NCBI GenBank assembly: GCA_000733415.1
Contig: KL662191.1
Span: forward strand, 1,674,617-1,738,616
DNA length: 64,000 nt
Reading direction: 5' to 3'
DNA from: [Leptolyngbya] sp. JSC-1
Lineage (GTDB): Bacteria; Cyanobacteriota; Cyanobacteriia; Elainellales; Elainellaceae
This document shows, piece after piece, positions 32,056 through 43,200 of this stretch (its first letter is position 1; the number at the start of each line of letters is the position of its first letter). The notes under the pieces were generated by a model. That model made no database searches. It saw nothing but the letters and a program-made list of their open reading frames with translations, and was not told the origin of the DNA. Both the position numbers and the translations under genes were made by a program.

Positions 32056-34710
32056 ATGCAGCAAACGCTGGAGCAAGATAGGCTACTTCACCGGATTACA
32101 TCTCAAATTCGTCAATCCCTCAATTTAGAAGAGATTTTAAACACAGCTGCCACCGAGGTTCGCCTATTCCTGGATACGGATCGGGTCAAAATCTACCAGT
32201 TCTATTCCGATGGTCACGGACAAGTCATTGCTGAATCGATTCATCAAAACCGTTTACCCTCACTATTAGGCTTACATTTTCCAGCTGATGACATTCCACC
32301 GCAGGCTCGTGAGCTATTTCTCACTGCTCGACAGCGCTCGATCGTCAATTTGGAAACCCAGCAGATTGGTTTGAGTTGCGCTGAACAGCACGCTTCTGAG
32401 ATTCACTATCGCCCAGTTGATCCATGCCACATTGAGTACTTGCGAGCAATGGGCGTCCAGTCTTCTGTGGTGGTGCCGATCCTGCAAGCTGAACAGCTCT
32501 GGGGGTTGTTGGTCTCCCATCATAGTGGGCCGCGATTGGTGACAGAAACCGAACTGCAGTTTCTTCAGTCGGTAGTGAATCAGTTAGAAATTGCCATCAC
32601 CCAGGCTACCTTGGTTAAGACAATTCAGCAGCAAGTCGAGCACGAAGCTAAGGTCAATCGCATTTCCAAATTGCTGCATGCTGATCCTAGAATCCACTTC
32701 CAGCGCGCTTTAGAAGAAACGACCATTGCCCTGCAAGGAACTGGTAGCCGCCTATATTTGCTTCAAGGTAACGATGCACCAGAACTTTACACCAGCGGCG
32801 AACAACCAGCGCTGCTAGATGGCAACAGACTGCTAGAGCAACATTATTTGTGGCAGTCTTATCTCAGAAGTGACAATGCTCAGTTGCCCTGGGCTATCAG
32901 GGATCTGTACCAGGAACCGACCTGCCGCACCTTATCATCCGTGTTTCAAGCCACCTCTATTCGGGGTTTTCTGGTGATTCCTCTGCATTATGGGCAACAA
33001 TGCTTGGGATGCCTGACCGTCTTTCGGCCAACTGTTGAAACGGAAACCCTCTGGGCCGGACAGTTTGATTCTGATCGTCGTCAAACCATGCCACGGGAAT
33101 CCTTCTTGGCATGGCGAGAACTCAAAGGCGGTCAAACCAAACCCTGGGCTGAAGCAGATCTGAAATTGGCACAAGCCCTAGGCGAACATTTCTCGATGGC
33201 AGTGCAACAGTACTACCTCTACCACCAGGTGCAATCACTCAACACTGGCCTAGAGCGACAGGTCCAGGAACGCACAGCCACGCTTCAACAAGCGATCGAT
33301 CGCCAAAAAGCCTTAGCCAGCGTAGTTGCCAAGATTCGCGCCTCGCTTGATCTGACTTTTATTTTCCAGGCAACTGTGCGAGAGGTGCGTCAGCTCCTCA
33401 ATGCGGACCGAGTGGCTATTTTTTGCTTTGAACCAAACTCGAACTGGGAAATCGGGGAATTTATTGCTGAAGATGTGCAGCCAGAGTTCATGCCGGTTCT
33501 CGGGTTTCGTGTGCAAGACTATGGTTTTAGCCAAAACCATGCGTTGCACTATCACCAGGGGCAACTGCTGGCAATTGCTGATCTGGAGGCTACCGATCTA
33601 GCAAGTTGCCACATGCAAGCACTGCACAAACTGCAAATCAAAGCTAGTTTGGTGATTCCCCTGCTGGAGAGCGATTATCTTTGGGGACTGCTATGCATCC
33701 ATCACTGCGAACACCCGCACCAATGGACAGATTCAGAAATTGAGTTTGCTCAGCAAATCGCGGCCCAGTTGGGAGTAGCGCTCCAGCAGGCGAAGCTACT
33801 CACCCAAACTCAGCAGCAAGCCGAGCAACTTGCCCAAGCCTTGCATGATCTACAAAGCACCCAAAGCCAGCTTGTGCAAACGGAAAAAATGTCGAGCTTG
33901 GGGCAGCTTGTTGCTGGAATTGCCCACGAGATTAACAATCCAGTCAATTTTATCTATGGCAACCTGGATTATGCTCAAACCTATGCAGAATCATTACTGC
34001 GTTTGGTTGCCCTCTACCAGCTGCACTATCCAGAGCAGCATCCAGAAATTCAGGCAGCGTTAGAAGCAATTGATTTTGACTTTTTAACAACCGATTTCTC
34101 AAAAATTCTTACTTCAATGAAAATTGGCGCCGATCGAATTCGGCAGATTGTTCAATCGCTGCGCAATTTCTCGCGGCTTGATCAGGCAGAGCGCAAGCCA
34201 GTTGACCTGCACGAAGGAATTGACAGCACCTTGCTGATTCTGCAACACCGCTTAAAAGCCAACGGCAGATCGCCAGGTATTGATATCATCAAAGATTATT
34301 CTGAGTTACCGCTAATTGAATGCTATGCCGGACAGTTGAATCAAGTATTTATGAATATCTTGAGCAACGCGATTGACGCACTTGAAAGTCGTGACGAAAA
34401 GCGGACACCCGAAGCCATGCAGCACCAACCAAGCTGGATCAAGATCCGAACAGCTCTAATCCACAATGCCTCCGGTCAAAAATGCGTGATGATCAGCATT
34501 TCAGATAATGGAGCGGGAATTCCAGAGACGGTTCAGTCTCGCATCTTTGATCCATTTTTCACCACAAAGCCAGTAGGGCGCGGCACCGGGTTAGGGCTTG
34601 CAATCAGCTATCAGGTGATCACCGAAAAGCACGGAGGAACCCTACAATGCCATTCCCAACCCGGTCAAGGCACGGAGTTTCGGATTGAGCTGCCCATTAG
34701 CTACAGCTAG
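32056..34710 (+). CDS. Cph2-like (knotless) phytochrome histidine kinase
   Basis: An 884-residue light-sensor-like histidine kinase. GAF1 (about 10-180) has HFPADDIPP and the bilin-binding pair Cys124-His125 in DPCHIEYL. A PHY-like domain follows (about 200-395, PRESFLAW), then a coiled coil and a second GAF (about 410-590) that also has Cys518-His519 in SCHMQAL. The kinase core has the phospho-acceptor His624 in AHEINNP and an ATPase domain with NQVFMNILSNAIDAL, DNGAGIP and GTGLGLAI. GAF-PHY without a PAS domain is the knotless, Cph2-type arrangement. Two potential bilin sites suggest two light inputs, as in Cph2. It overlaps the downstream convergent gene by 4 bp. No response regulator is adjacent. 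Confidence 0.9.
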   Translation: MQQTLEQDRLLHRITSQIRQSLNLEEILNTAATEVRLFLDTDRVKIYQFYSDGHGQVIAESIHQNRLPSLLGLHFPADDIPPQARELFLTARQRSIVNLETQQIGLSCAEQHASEIHYRPVDPCHIEYLRAMGVQSSVVVPILQAEQLWGLLVSHHSGPRLVTETELQFLQSVVNQLEIAITQATLVKTIQQQVEHEAKVNRISKLLHADPRIHFQRALEETTIALQGTGSRLYLLQGNDAPELYTSGEQPALLDGNRLLEQHYLWQSYLRSDNAQLPWAIRDLYQEPTCRTLSSVFQATSIRGFLVIPLHYGQQCLGCLTVFRPTVETETLWAGQFDSDRRQTMPRESFLAWRELKGGQTKPWAEADLKLAQALGEHFSMAVQQYYLYHQVQSLNTGLERQVQERTATLQQAIDRQKALASVVAKIRASLDLTFIFQATVREVRQLLNADRVAIFCFEPNSNWEIGEFIAEDVQPEFMPVLGFRVQDYGFSQNHALHYHQGQLLAIADLEATDLASCHMQALHKLQIKASLVIPLLESDYLWGLLCIHHCEHPHQWTDSEIEFAQQIAAQLGVALQQAKLLTQTQQQAEQLAQALHDLQSTQSQLVQTEKMSSLGQLVAGIAHEINNPVNFIYGNLDYAQTYAESLLRLVALYQLHYPEQHPEIQAALEAIDFDFLTTDFSKILTSMKIGADRIRQIVQSLRNFSRLDQAERKPVDLHEGIDSTLLILQHRLKANGRSPGIDIIKDYSELPLIECYAGQLNQVFMNILSNAIDALESRDEKRTPEAMQHQPSWIKIRTALIHNASGQKCVMISISDNGAGIPETVQSRIFDPFFTTKPVGRGTGLGLAISYQVITEKHGGTLQCHSQPGQGTEFRIELPISYS

Positions 34711-35234
34711 GGATGCTGCTTCTCTAAATGGGCCTGTACCAATCGGCTCAATTCAATAAAGTTTGGCTCTGCTTGCTTTGCCAGAATGTCTTCTGCCAAG
34801 TGGCTTACCTGACCAGCAAGGAAACTGGGCACACTCTTGAGTCGATGCGGATCAATCGTTAGTTCCCCTCGACTTTCAATCCGGGTACCGTTACTTTCTT
34901 CCAGGAACCGATCGAGTCCAGCCCAACGAATCGCTTCCCCGAAGGCATGGGGCTGAATTTTCCAGTCGGTCGTAAATTCAGCTTCCTTCCAGGTTGCAAA
35001 GTCAGTCCAGGTGAGCAAATCTTCGCTGACAAATGGCTTCAGCAGCCCAGGGATATCGCTCTTGCCCCGCCACTCAAACACTTGCTGCACAGTGCTACCC
35101 TGCTCCTGGCGAGATTTTAGCGCCACGCTTTTGACATTCGGCATTTGCGGCACCAGTTCAAGCAGTTTGTCTCGATAGGTAACATACACGAGCGCACGGG
35201 GAAAGGGCAGGAAAACACTGGCATTGATCCGCAT
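34707..35234 (-). CDS. SRPBCC (START-like) domain protein
   Basis: A 175-residue protein with a beta-rich layout and segments typical of the SRPBCC/START-like superfamily, which bind lipids or other hydrophobic ligands (VFLPFPRALVYVTYRDKL, then VQQVFEWRGKS and TRIESRGELTID). I do not recognise a specific subfamily or ligand. It ends inside the stop region of the convergent phytochrome kinase, with a 4-bp overlap. There is no signal peptide, so it is probably cytoplasmic. Confidence 0.65.
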   Translation of the reverse strand: MRINASVFLPFPRALVYVTYRDKLLELVPQMPNVKSVALKSRQEQGSTVQQVFEWRGKSDIPGLLKPFVSEDLLTWTDFATWKEAEFTTDWKIQPHAFGEAIRWAGLDRFLEESNGTRIESRGELTIDPHRLKSVPSFLAGQVSHLAEDILAKQAEPNFIELSRLVQAHLEKQHP

Positions 35235-35385
35235 GGAATTTAAACTTGCTGAGGGTAAGAAAACCTAATCAGGATGGAGCAAGTATAGCAAGTTGCGGTT
35301 CCCATCAACTGAATTGAAAAAATAGTTTGAAATGTTTGCCGTTGGTTGCCAACACTCTCATTCGTTATCAGCATGCTATGAGCGA

Positions 35386-37386
35386 TTAATTGCTGGGCTG
35401 ACTAAGCTGCATGAGCACATCGTAACGGTAGTTATGATTTAGATGGCCTAGCTCAGTAAGCAGGGAGTGATGCTCTGCTGGAATTTGCTGAATTAGTTGC
35501 TCAATCACTTCATCATCGCATGACGAAGCTGCTTGATAGAGGGCGGTTATCCAGGCAGTTGGCATGACCTTCAACATGACCTTTAAGTCAACGACCTCCT
35601 GGTCAACTGGTTCAACTATGTCACCTGGTTCAACTACAGAGTCATGAAAGTTGGCCGTAAAATGGCTTATCTCGGTGACAGCAAAAGCCGGCAAATGAAA
35701 ACTGAAGGTAGTGCCTTGGCCTAATGTGCTACGAACGGATAGCTGGCTGCCTATTAATTGGGCCAATCTCTGGCTAATTGTCAGTCCCAAACCTACTCCT
35801 TCTGAGATTTGTTCCCCGGCCTGGGCCTGAGTAAAAGCTTCAAAAATGCTTTCCTGGTCTTCTAGAGCAATGCCAATACCCGTGTCTTCCACTTCGAACT
35901 TGAGGATTACTTCTTGATGATTCATCTGCTTGGCTGCTTGACAGTAGAATAATTCTGGATCAGATTCTACTGACACCCGTAGCATTATCCTTCCTTCGTG
36001 AGTAAATTTAATTGCATTAGTGAGCAAATTGATCAAAATCTGCCGCAGTTTTTGTTCATCAGCAATTATGATTCTAGGAACATTTGCGCCAACTTCTAGT
36101 AGTAGTTTCAATCCTTTATTGACAACCTCTTGAGAGATCATGCCTCTGATTATCTGAAGCATAAACAGCAAATCAATCTCAGTTTCATTTAGATTTACGT
36201 AACCAGCTTCTATTTTTGATAGATCCAAAATATCGTTAATTAAATTCAGAAGGTGATCGCCGCTGCGTTCGATAATTTCTAACGTCTCTTGCTGTTCCCG
36301 ACTGAGCAGCGGATTATGGCCCATTAATTGCGTAAAGCCAAGGATAGCATTGAGAGGAGTCCGCAGTTCATGGCTCATATTTGCCAAAAATCTGCTCTTG
36401 GCCTGATTTGCAATCTCTGCTTCTTCTTTCGCTTTCTGCAGGGCTAGTTCAATCTGTTTGCGTTGAGTAATGTCTCGAATAGACCAACGGATTCCACTCA
36501 TTCTCCCAGCAGAATCGGCAATGATGGTGACCGTAATTGCGACCGGAATAGGTTCAGTTGTAAGCGACTTCAGTCTGAGTTCGCAAGCTTGCGTTGGGGG
36601 TTGTTGCTGCAACTGATTCAGCAGTGTTCTAAACGCTTGCCGATCGGCTGGGTCGATGTAAACTGCGAAAGGCTTGCCAATCAGCCTTATTTGCCCACAC
36701 CTTAGCAAATTAGCAATTGCCTGATTAGCTTCCTGAATCAAGCCATACATATCAGTTACTAAATAGCCATCCGGGGCAAAATCAAATAGGTCTTGGTAAC
36801 GCCGTCGCTCTTGTTCCGTTAGATGACGGAGGCGTTCTAGCTCCTCATTTTGAATTCTCAACTCTTCTTCCGCAACCGAAATTTCCTCAAGGGCATTTTG
36901 CAGCTCTCGATTAACTGCTTGCAGTTGATGATTTTGTTGTTCTAGTTGATCGTAGGCTTGCTGTAGCAGTGTTTCTGCCCGCTTGCGCTTGCTAATATCT
37001 GCAATTTGCACCCAATGTATGACCTTATCTGCACTCTGGATTGGCCTAATTGCTAGACTTCCCCAAAAAAGTTTTCCTGTTTTTGTTACACACTCAACTT
37101 CCTCAGACCAAAAACCTTGTTCACGAAGAGTTAGAGCAATTATCTTGAGTTCTTTGTCGGTAAAGTGCCGTTTTTGTAATCTTTGTCCTTCAATCCCGAG
37201 TAGTTCTTCTTTACTACTGGCTTCAAACAGCTCTACAGCTCGCTCGTTACAGTCAACCGTCAGCCCTGTTTCAGTATCAACTAGAAAAATCGCATCAGTA
37301 GATTCGTTGAATACAGCTTCAAATATCGCTTCTCTGAAACCCTGACTTTTTGCTATTGCTGGCACTGTTCGCTTGCGATAGGCCAT
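35386..37386 (-). CDS. PAS-domain sensor histidine kinase
   Basis: A 666-residue soluble histidine kinase. Two PAS domains (about 20-140 and 195-325; [15 protein letters not shown] and [15 protein letters not shown]) are joined by a coiled coil rich in Gln and Glu ([15 protein letters not shown]). The phospho-acceptor His lies in NMSHELRTP (about residue 345). The ATPase domain carries [24 protein letters not shown] and GVGLGLTIS. It has no membrane segment, receiver domain or adjacent regulator. The ATG at 37386 is preferred because AGGA lies five bases upstream; an in-frame TTG at 37419 would add 11 residues. Confidence 0.93.
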   Translation of the reverse strand: MAYRKRTVPAIAKSQGFREAIFEAVFNESTDAIFLVDTETGLTVDCNERAVELFEASSKEELLGIEGQRLQKRHFTDKELKIIALTLREQGFWSEEVECVTKTGKLFWGSLAIRPIQSADKVIHWVQIADISKRKRAETLLQQAYDQLEQQNHQLQAVNRELQNALEEISVAEEELRIQNEELERLRHLTEQERRRYQDLFDFAPDGYLVTDMYGLIQEANQAIANLLRCGQIRLIGKPFAVYIDPADRQAFRTLLNQLQQQPPTQACELRLKSLTTEPIPVAITVTIIADSAGRMSGIRWSIRDITQRKQIELALQKAKEEAEIANQAKSRFLANMSHELRTPLNAILGFTQLMGHNPLLSREQQETLEIIERSGDHLLNLINDILDLSKIEAGYVNLNETEIDLLFMLQIIRGMISQEVVNKGLKLLLEVGANVPRIIIADEQKLRQILINLLTNAIKFTHEGRIMLRVSVESDPELFYCQAAKQMNHQEVILKFEVEDTGIGIALEDQESIFEAFTQAQAGEQISEGVGLGLTISQRLAQLIGSQLSVRSTLGQGTTFSFHLPAFAVTEISHFTANFHDSVVEPGDIVEPVDQEVVDLKVMLKVMPTAWITALYQAASSCDDEVIEQLIQQIPAEHHSLLTELGHLNHNYRYDVLMQLSQPSN

Positions 37387-37524
37387 ACCATTCCTACTGC
37401 TCCATTTTGCTTGAATCAACCTCTGATGCTATATCAACATTACACCCAGAAAGAGTAATCAGGAGCACTTCGCGTCATTGAGTGGGTGCGACAAGAAGAG
37501 AAGAGCGTGAATTAGGCATATAGC

Positions 37525-38235
37525 CTAATGTTCGTGCCACTGGTCAATTTCATGGCGCAGGCTTAAACCGATTTGTAGTGCCTGATTTAGAAGCTGTCCA
37601 TATTCGCTGGCTTGAGCGTCAATTTGTAGGGTTTGCAGAGTTGCCAGGTTGGTCTCAATCGTTGCAAAGAGTTCCTGACGGCGAGCAATAAAGGACTGAT
37701 GTTTACGCAGAATTTTTTCGGTCAGCAGGGCATTGATTAGAGTTTCACGGGTTGCTGCCAGTGCCTCTAGGGCTTCCGTGCGATCGAGCAATTGCATTGT
37801 TGGCCGCACGGATCTCAGCTCATCCATGATCCGCACTGCTTCAATAATTTGATTGTGTTTATCAACTTGATCGAGTAAGTGCGCCAGTGTTCTCAGTTTT
37901 TTCCCTTGCCGCCACATGTAGACATTCCAACCGGCAAACAGCAAGCCCGAAAAACCGAGCATGACCAGCAAGAAAGTAATCGTATTGCTAGCATCACCCG
38001 ATAACAGACCAAAACCACGGCCAATCACTAGACCAATCGGCAAACAGAACATTAGAATCAAACCAAACGTAAGTGCTTCTGTGATTAGAAACGGCAATAG
38101 CTGATGAAATGAGCGAAATACCGTAGGACGATACGCTCTGCCCATGAAGGTATCACTGATTTCCATACCAGTCAGTTTCTCCAACTGGTGGGGGGTAATT
38201 CTCAAATCCTCTAAATCAGACTGCATTTCATCCAC
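37525..38235 (-). CDS. Two-span membrane protein of unknown function
   Basis: A 236-residue protein with two adjacent membrane segments near 50-75 and 85-105 and a long helical cytoplasmic tail (ETLINALLTEKILRKHQ). No family recognised. The start is either GTG at 38235 or ATG at 38226, neither with a strong ribosome site. It follows another membrane-protein gene by 49 bp on the same strand, so they are probably co-transcribed and may act together. Confidence 0.75.
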   Translation of the reverse strand: MDEMQSDLEDLRITPHQLEKLTGMEISDTFMGRAYRPTVFRSFHQLLPFLITEALTFGLILMFCLPIGLVIGRGFGLLSGDASNTITFLLVMLGFSGLLFAGWNVYMWRQGKKLRTLAHLLDQVDKHNQIIEAVRIMDELRSVRPTMQLLDRTEALEALAATRETLINALLTEKILRKHQSFIARRQELFATIETNLATLQTLQIDAQASEYGQLLNQALQIGLSLRHEIDQWHEH

Positions 38236-38284
38236 TGTTCACCCGCTGATCCCAATCTGCCAACAATGTTTGCCATCTCTTTCA

Positions 38285-39118
38285 CTAATTCCATCCCAGC
38301 AACGTAAACAAGGACCGAAACACTTGGGAATAAAAATTACCTTCAATGTTGCGAAATAGTTGAAACGGTTCTCCTGGAGCACCAAAGAAGGGACGGAGGG
38401 TCCAGCCGAGTTGACTGCCAACTAAGGCATACAACACCAGCCAAAATTGCAGCAAACGTTTGCGGGTTACTTGATTACTAGCCTGATTATTGGACGATAG
38501 TGCAAGCTGTTTCTCTGCAACGGTTAACTCGTTGATTGGAAGAAAGTCTTTCCGATATGGTTCTCCTTCCAGTTCGGGAACCGCTTTCACATTAGAAAAT
38601 GCTGGTTGTTCAATTGGCTCAATTCCTTCGACTCGGTCGATTTGATCAATAATTTGCATCGCTTGGTAGAGAAACTTTACGCCCATGAAGCCTGTGAACG
38701 CAAAAATTGCTACGTTTAGCAATAGAAAGAAATTGTAATCATGTACTGAGATTAGAAAGAACAATGTAATTGGCGCAAAGCTGAATAGTAAAACGCTAAT
38801 AACCGAGATACTGATTAGAACTAGAACTGCATACTGGCCAAACGTCAGCGCCGAGCCAAACAAAATATCAAAAAAATAAAGCGTGGGTAGACAAATCGTT
38901 AGCGTGATCAGGTAGAGCGCTGGCAGTTTGATTGCAGAAGCTAACATTTGCAGCCAACTGCTAGACGCACCAATAATTGCCCCATATATGGCTAGAAACA
39001 CTGAGCTAGAAATTAGCAGAGAACCAATTTTTTTCTCGGTCTTGTAGTTGCGGCCAATTTCGTCAAAAAACTGTTTGCGATCGCGCAGGAGCGAAATCAA
39101 AATCGCAAAATGCTTCAT
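38285..39118 (-). CDS. Polytopic membrane protein, Yip1-like
   Basis: A 277-residue protein with about five membrane segments in its first 180 residues (LISSSVFLAIYGAIIG, ALYLITLTICLPTLYF and others) and a soluble tail ending in a further hydrophobic stretch. Similar cyanobacterial proteins carry the automated name actin-binding WH2 domain-containing protein, which I consider uninformative; the fold looks Yip1-like. The ATG at 39118 has AAGGAG eight bases upstream and replaces a TTG 14 codons earlier. A HIP1 octamer lies at its start. It is upstream of the two-span membrane gene in the same unit. Confidence 0.75.
   Translation of the reverse strand: MKHFAILISLLRDRKQFFDEIGRNYKTEKKIGSLLISSSVFLAIYGAIIGASSSWLQMLASAIKLPALYLITLTICLPTLYFFDILFGSALTFGQYAVLVLISISVISVLLFSFAPITLFFLISVHDYNFFLLLNVAIFAFTGFMGVKFLYQAMQIIDQIDRVEGIEPIEQPAFSNVKAVPELEGEPYRKDFLPINELTVAEKQLALSSNNQASNQVTRKRLLQFWLVLYALVGSQLGWTLRPFFGAPGEPFQLFRNIEGNFYSQVFRSLFTLLGWN
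39077..39084. other. HIP1 octamer GCGATCGC
   Basis: Third HIP1 site noticed in the window, near the 5' end of the Yip1-like gene. Confidence 0.9.
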
Positions 39119-39299
39119 TGTGATCTCCTTGGCGGGGGACGTTGAATCTAAAGTTCCCAAAACTCAAGCTAGCCGTATGGCTCTCTAGAAAAACCGTTCA
39201 GGGAACCCAACTAGATTGAAATGCCAGACCGGAGATGCACCACGTGAGCCAGCTACCGATTCCGTGATAACCTACTCAAAACTGAGCGGAATTTCTGAG

Positions 39300-40115
39300 C
39301 TAACTTCGCCGCAGAAACGGCAGCATTATTTCGGCCATTTCAGCCGCATAGCGCTGCGGTAATGCGTGATCGGCGTTGGGAATAACTACAAGCTTGGCAT
39401 CGGCAATTTCGGATGTGTAGGTTTGGGAATGCCACAGCGGAATTGTCTCATCCTGCTCGCCTGTAATCACTAAGGTGGGCAATTTGAGCTGATAAATTTC
39501 TTTTTCAACGGTATCAATTGCATCTTCCGGGCGTAAGCGATCAAGCAAAAACGAGCGAGGGGCCGGTTGGTTATTGAGTTCGCGCCGTATCCAACGAATC
39601 TGATTCAGCGAGTCCTGCTGTTTGGTCAGGGCGGCTAGAGGATGCAGCAATTCCAATGCCCAATCGATCAGTGGCGTTTGCCACAGCAACGGACGCAAAT
39701 GATCATATCGCCCACAAAAACTATCGTCGCGAATACCTGCCGGAGCCGCAAGAATCAGCGCTTTTACATCCTCCGGATAAGCCAGTGCATAGGCCGCTGC
39801 CACCCAACCGCCAAGGGAATGCCCAACCAAAACAAATGACGAGATGGCCAGTTCCTTCACAAATGCCCGCACAAACTCAACCAGTTTCGCAATGTCGTAG
39901 CGAATCATTGGCTTCGAGGAGTCACCAAATCCTAGCTGATCTAAACAAATGCAGCGGTAGTGAGGCTGGAGGTGAGACACCAACGCTTGCCAGCACTCGC
40001 TTCGTCCCATAAAGCCGTGAAGAAACACAATTGGCTGGCCAGTTCCAGCCTCCCAGTAAGCAGCATGATAGCCAGTTTGATTGAGTTTGAACGTGATTTG
40101 TTGCTTTTGTAGCAT
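39300..40115 (-). CDS. Alpha/beta hydrolase
   Basis: A 271-residue alpha/beta-hydrolase. Visible are the oxyanion region VFLHGFMG near 30-37, the nucleophile elbow GHSLGG near 99-104, an acid in ITGEQDETIP near 215 and the catalytic His in NADHALP near 248. The substrate cannot be inferred; the family includes esterases, lipases and C-C hydrolases. There is no signal peptide. The leader contains three copies of GGCACCATTAC. Transcribed leftwards, downstream of the giant TPR-OGT gene. Confidence 0.9.
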   Translation of the reverse strand: MLQKQQITFKLNQTGYHAAYWEAGTGQPIVFLHGFMGRSECWQALVSHLQPHYRCICLDQLGFGDSSKPMIRYDIAKLVEFVRAFVKELAISSFVLVGHSLGGWVAAAYALAYPEDVKALILAAPAGIRDDSFCGRYDHLRPLLWQTPLIDWALELLHPLAALTKQQDSLNQIRWIRRELNNQPAPRSFLLDRLRPEDAIDTVEKEIYQLKLPTLVITGEQDETIPLWHSQTYTSEIADAKLVVIPNADHALPQRYAAEMAEIMLPFLRRS

Positions 40116-40153
40116 GAGCAGATTCCATCGTCAGTTCTATACATAGCATTTCT

Positions 40154-40193
40154 GGCACCATTACCTTGGCACCATTACCTCTGGCACCATTAC
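40154..40193. repeat. Imperfect tandem repeat upstream of hydrolase gene
   Basis: GGCACCATTAC three times with 14-15 bp spacing, 39 bp before the hydrolase start codon and 22 bp after the TPR-OGT stop. Confidence 0.85.
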
Positions 40194-40214
40194 TTCCACC
40201 ATGACCACCCGGCA

Positions 40215-43200
40215 TTACTGTTCAGCTATCAAGGCTGATGGGCGCAGCCAATAGGCCAACTCAGGAGCGGTAAAGGCATCTCGAATTGCGTCATTCTGGC
40301 TGTTTAACAAATTGGGACGCAGAATACCGGGCAGAAATTTCAGATCGTACAATTCTCGACAGCCTGTCGGAAATTCTAGCCAGCCAATCGGCGCTCCTTT
40401 CTGCAGGTCAACCACCGCAACACCACAGATCAGATGCTCAAAGCGTGTTTGCAGCGGCAGTTCTCCAAAAATGTGGTGCTCGCGCATTTGCGACAGACCC
40501 ACCAAGGCATAATCGCCAACCAGTGCTAAACCCCGCCCAAATCCAGGTAAGGCACAGACTACTTCTGGTTCCCAGGTGGCCGGATCCACACGCCACAATT
40601 CACCCGTACCAGAGTTCAGCAACCACAGCCGCTCTTGATACCAGCGAGGTGAATGGGGCATCGACAACCCGCGCAAAACAATCTTGTCGGTTTCCACATC
40701 GATCACAATGCCGCCCGTTGCCTTCGTGGCCCGCCAGCCACCCACTTTATCCGATTCACCCAAGGCCGTGACATATTTGGGTCGGCCTGCCACCATTGCT
40801 AAACCATTCAAATGACAGCGATCTTCAGGAACAATTTCGGAGATAAAGGGCGGATACCAGCGCGGCACAAAGCTAAAATCCAGACTCAAGCTGGCAAGAC
40901 AGCTAAAGCGTGTATTCACCAACCATAGCCCATCTGTATCAAAGGCGAGATCGTGGGTGTGCAAATCGCCTGTGAAGTAGCTGGTACGCGGCAGGTAAAG
41001 CGCATCATATCGTCCTGGCTGATCTTCAAGATAGGAATAGGCTAGAGGGCGAGCATTCGCAAACATCATCAACTCATGCTGTGTCGATAGCGCCAAACGA
41101 TTACCCGCTACTGCCACACCCATTGGTTTGGTAAACTGCCGTGCTAGCAGCGTCACCTGTTGCCCATTCCAGCCCACCAGCAACACCCTACCCGCCTGAT
41201 AGGTTGTGATCAGCAACGATCCATTTGCCTGACTTAACCAACTGAGAAAGCCTGTATCTGCAGTGCAGGTGATAGTTTCGCTGGAGAGATTGAGGGAGGT
41301 GGGGGAGATGGGGGAGATGGGGGAGTAGGTTTTGAAAACTGACTTCTGGCTCCTGACTTCTGCCTCCGACAAAACTGACAACGACTCCGCCGGTAATCCA
41401 GCCTGATAGCGCTGCCAAATCATCTGATACCCAGCCTCTAGATGTTGCACTGTTTGGGCAGTGTCGAATAGAGGAGAAGCAGGCCGATTTTGGAGCAGAC
41501 GCTGTTTGAGCAATTCCAGTTCAGTGGGATGGGTCGCTAGGTGCAGGGCAAGCTGTTCATACTCGGATAGGTTGGCGGTAATCAGCTCTGGCAACCCTGC
41601 TGCAGTTAGCAGGCTGGCTGCTACACGAGCAGCAAAGGTGTTTCCCAAGACGGTAATCAGAGGAGTTCCAGCCCAAAGGGCGTCACTTGCCGTGACGTGG
41701 GCATTATAGTAAAGCGTATCGAGAAACAGATCGGCATGGACGTGACGCTGGAGGTGGGCAGCTTTAGTTACACGGGGTGCAAAAATCAGGCGGGTTGGGT
41801 CGATGCCATGAGCAGCTGCCTGTGTCCGCAGATTTTGTTCGGTTGCAGGTCGATCGCTGAGCAGCCACAGCACGCTCTGGGGTACTTGCTGTAGAATTCG
41901 CATCCAGACTGCAAAAATCGTTGGTTCAATTTTTTGGCTTTTGTTGAAGCAGCAGAACACAAATGCATCCGTAGGCAGGCCGTGCTGCTGTTTGGGCAAA
42001 TTGCTGGAGATGGTAGGGTCGCTATCGGGATAGGGATAGCAGTTGATTTGATAGGTGTGCGGTAAGTAAAGGCGGGCTTCGGTCAGGGTGGTTGCTAGTT
42101 CGGGTGGAGTAATGACAGCATCGGTGATGATGTAGTCCATATACCGACTACCCAAGGTGCCTGGGTAACCCAAATAGTTGACCTGGAGTGGAGCGGGGCG
42201 TAGGGCGAACAGATCTGGACAGGCATAGTTGGTATAACCGGCTAGATCGATCAAGATATCAATCTGGTCCTGCATCACCAAGCGAGCGATTTCAACCGGA
42301 GTCTGGCCCTGCACATCTCGAAAGCAGTTGCAGCTCTGCATCAGCGTTTGCCGCTCGCGGCTCTGATCATCAGGTCCTAGAGAATAGGCAAACACTTCAA
42401 ACTGCTGCCGGTCATGTAGCTCAAATAAGCGCAGAATGAGTTGTCCAACTGCGTGATAGCGGAAGTCTCCAGACACATAGCCTAACCGAATGCGCGAGTT
42501 TTGACTGATTCTGCGTTTATCCGGTTGATTCGTAGCGCGTCCTGCTGCGGCCAACTGTTGCTGCAATCCGGCCATGCGGCGTTCAATTGCTGCGGCATAA
42601 TCCTGTGCGATGGCCTGTTGCTCGCTGGCTGAGAAGGGTAGAAACAAACTGTTCAGCGGCGAGAGGGGAGCTGTCAGATCGGAGCGGGATCGAGTTTGAA
42701 ACCCTTGCTGCAATTGGGCAAATGAATCGGCTAAGTTCGTCCAGTCACCCGTTGCCAGCATCAGCTTGAGCGATTGATCTAAAGCTTGCAGGTGATTAGG
42801 CTGCAACTGCAAAATTTGCCGGTAGGTCGCTGCGGCTTCAGCAAACTGCTCTAGGCGAAGCTGAATGTTTCCCAGATTAGTGAGGGCAGGAATGTAGTCA
42901 GGCTGAAGCGCCAACGCCTGCTGATAGTGCTGGATAGCCTGCGTCGCCAGTTCCTGCTTTTCGTATATGGCCCCCAAGCCGTTTAAAGCTTCTACATAAT
43001 CGGGGTTGAGCTGAAGCGCTCGCTGGAACGCGGTTTGTGCCTGAGAAATATCCCCAATTGCCTGAAATGCAACCGCCAAATTACACCAAGTCGCGGCTAC
43101 CTGCGGCTGGTGTTGGAGCGCTTGCTGATAGTAGTGAATGGCACTGAGAAATTGCTGCCGCTGCTGCTGAATGTTGCCGAGCTGTTGATAAGCAGCACTG

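Noticed and set aside
38285..39118. Actin-binding WH2 role for the Yip1-like protein
   Set aside because: The name used for relatives is not supported by any visible WH2 motif here; treated as an unknown membrane protein.
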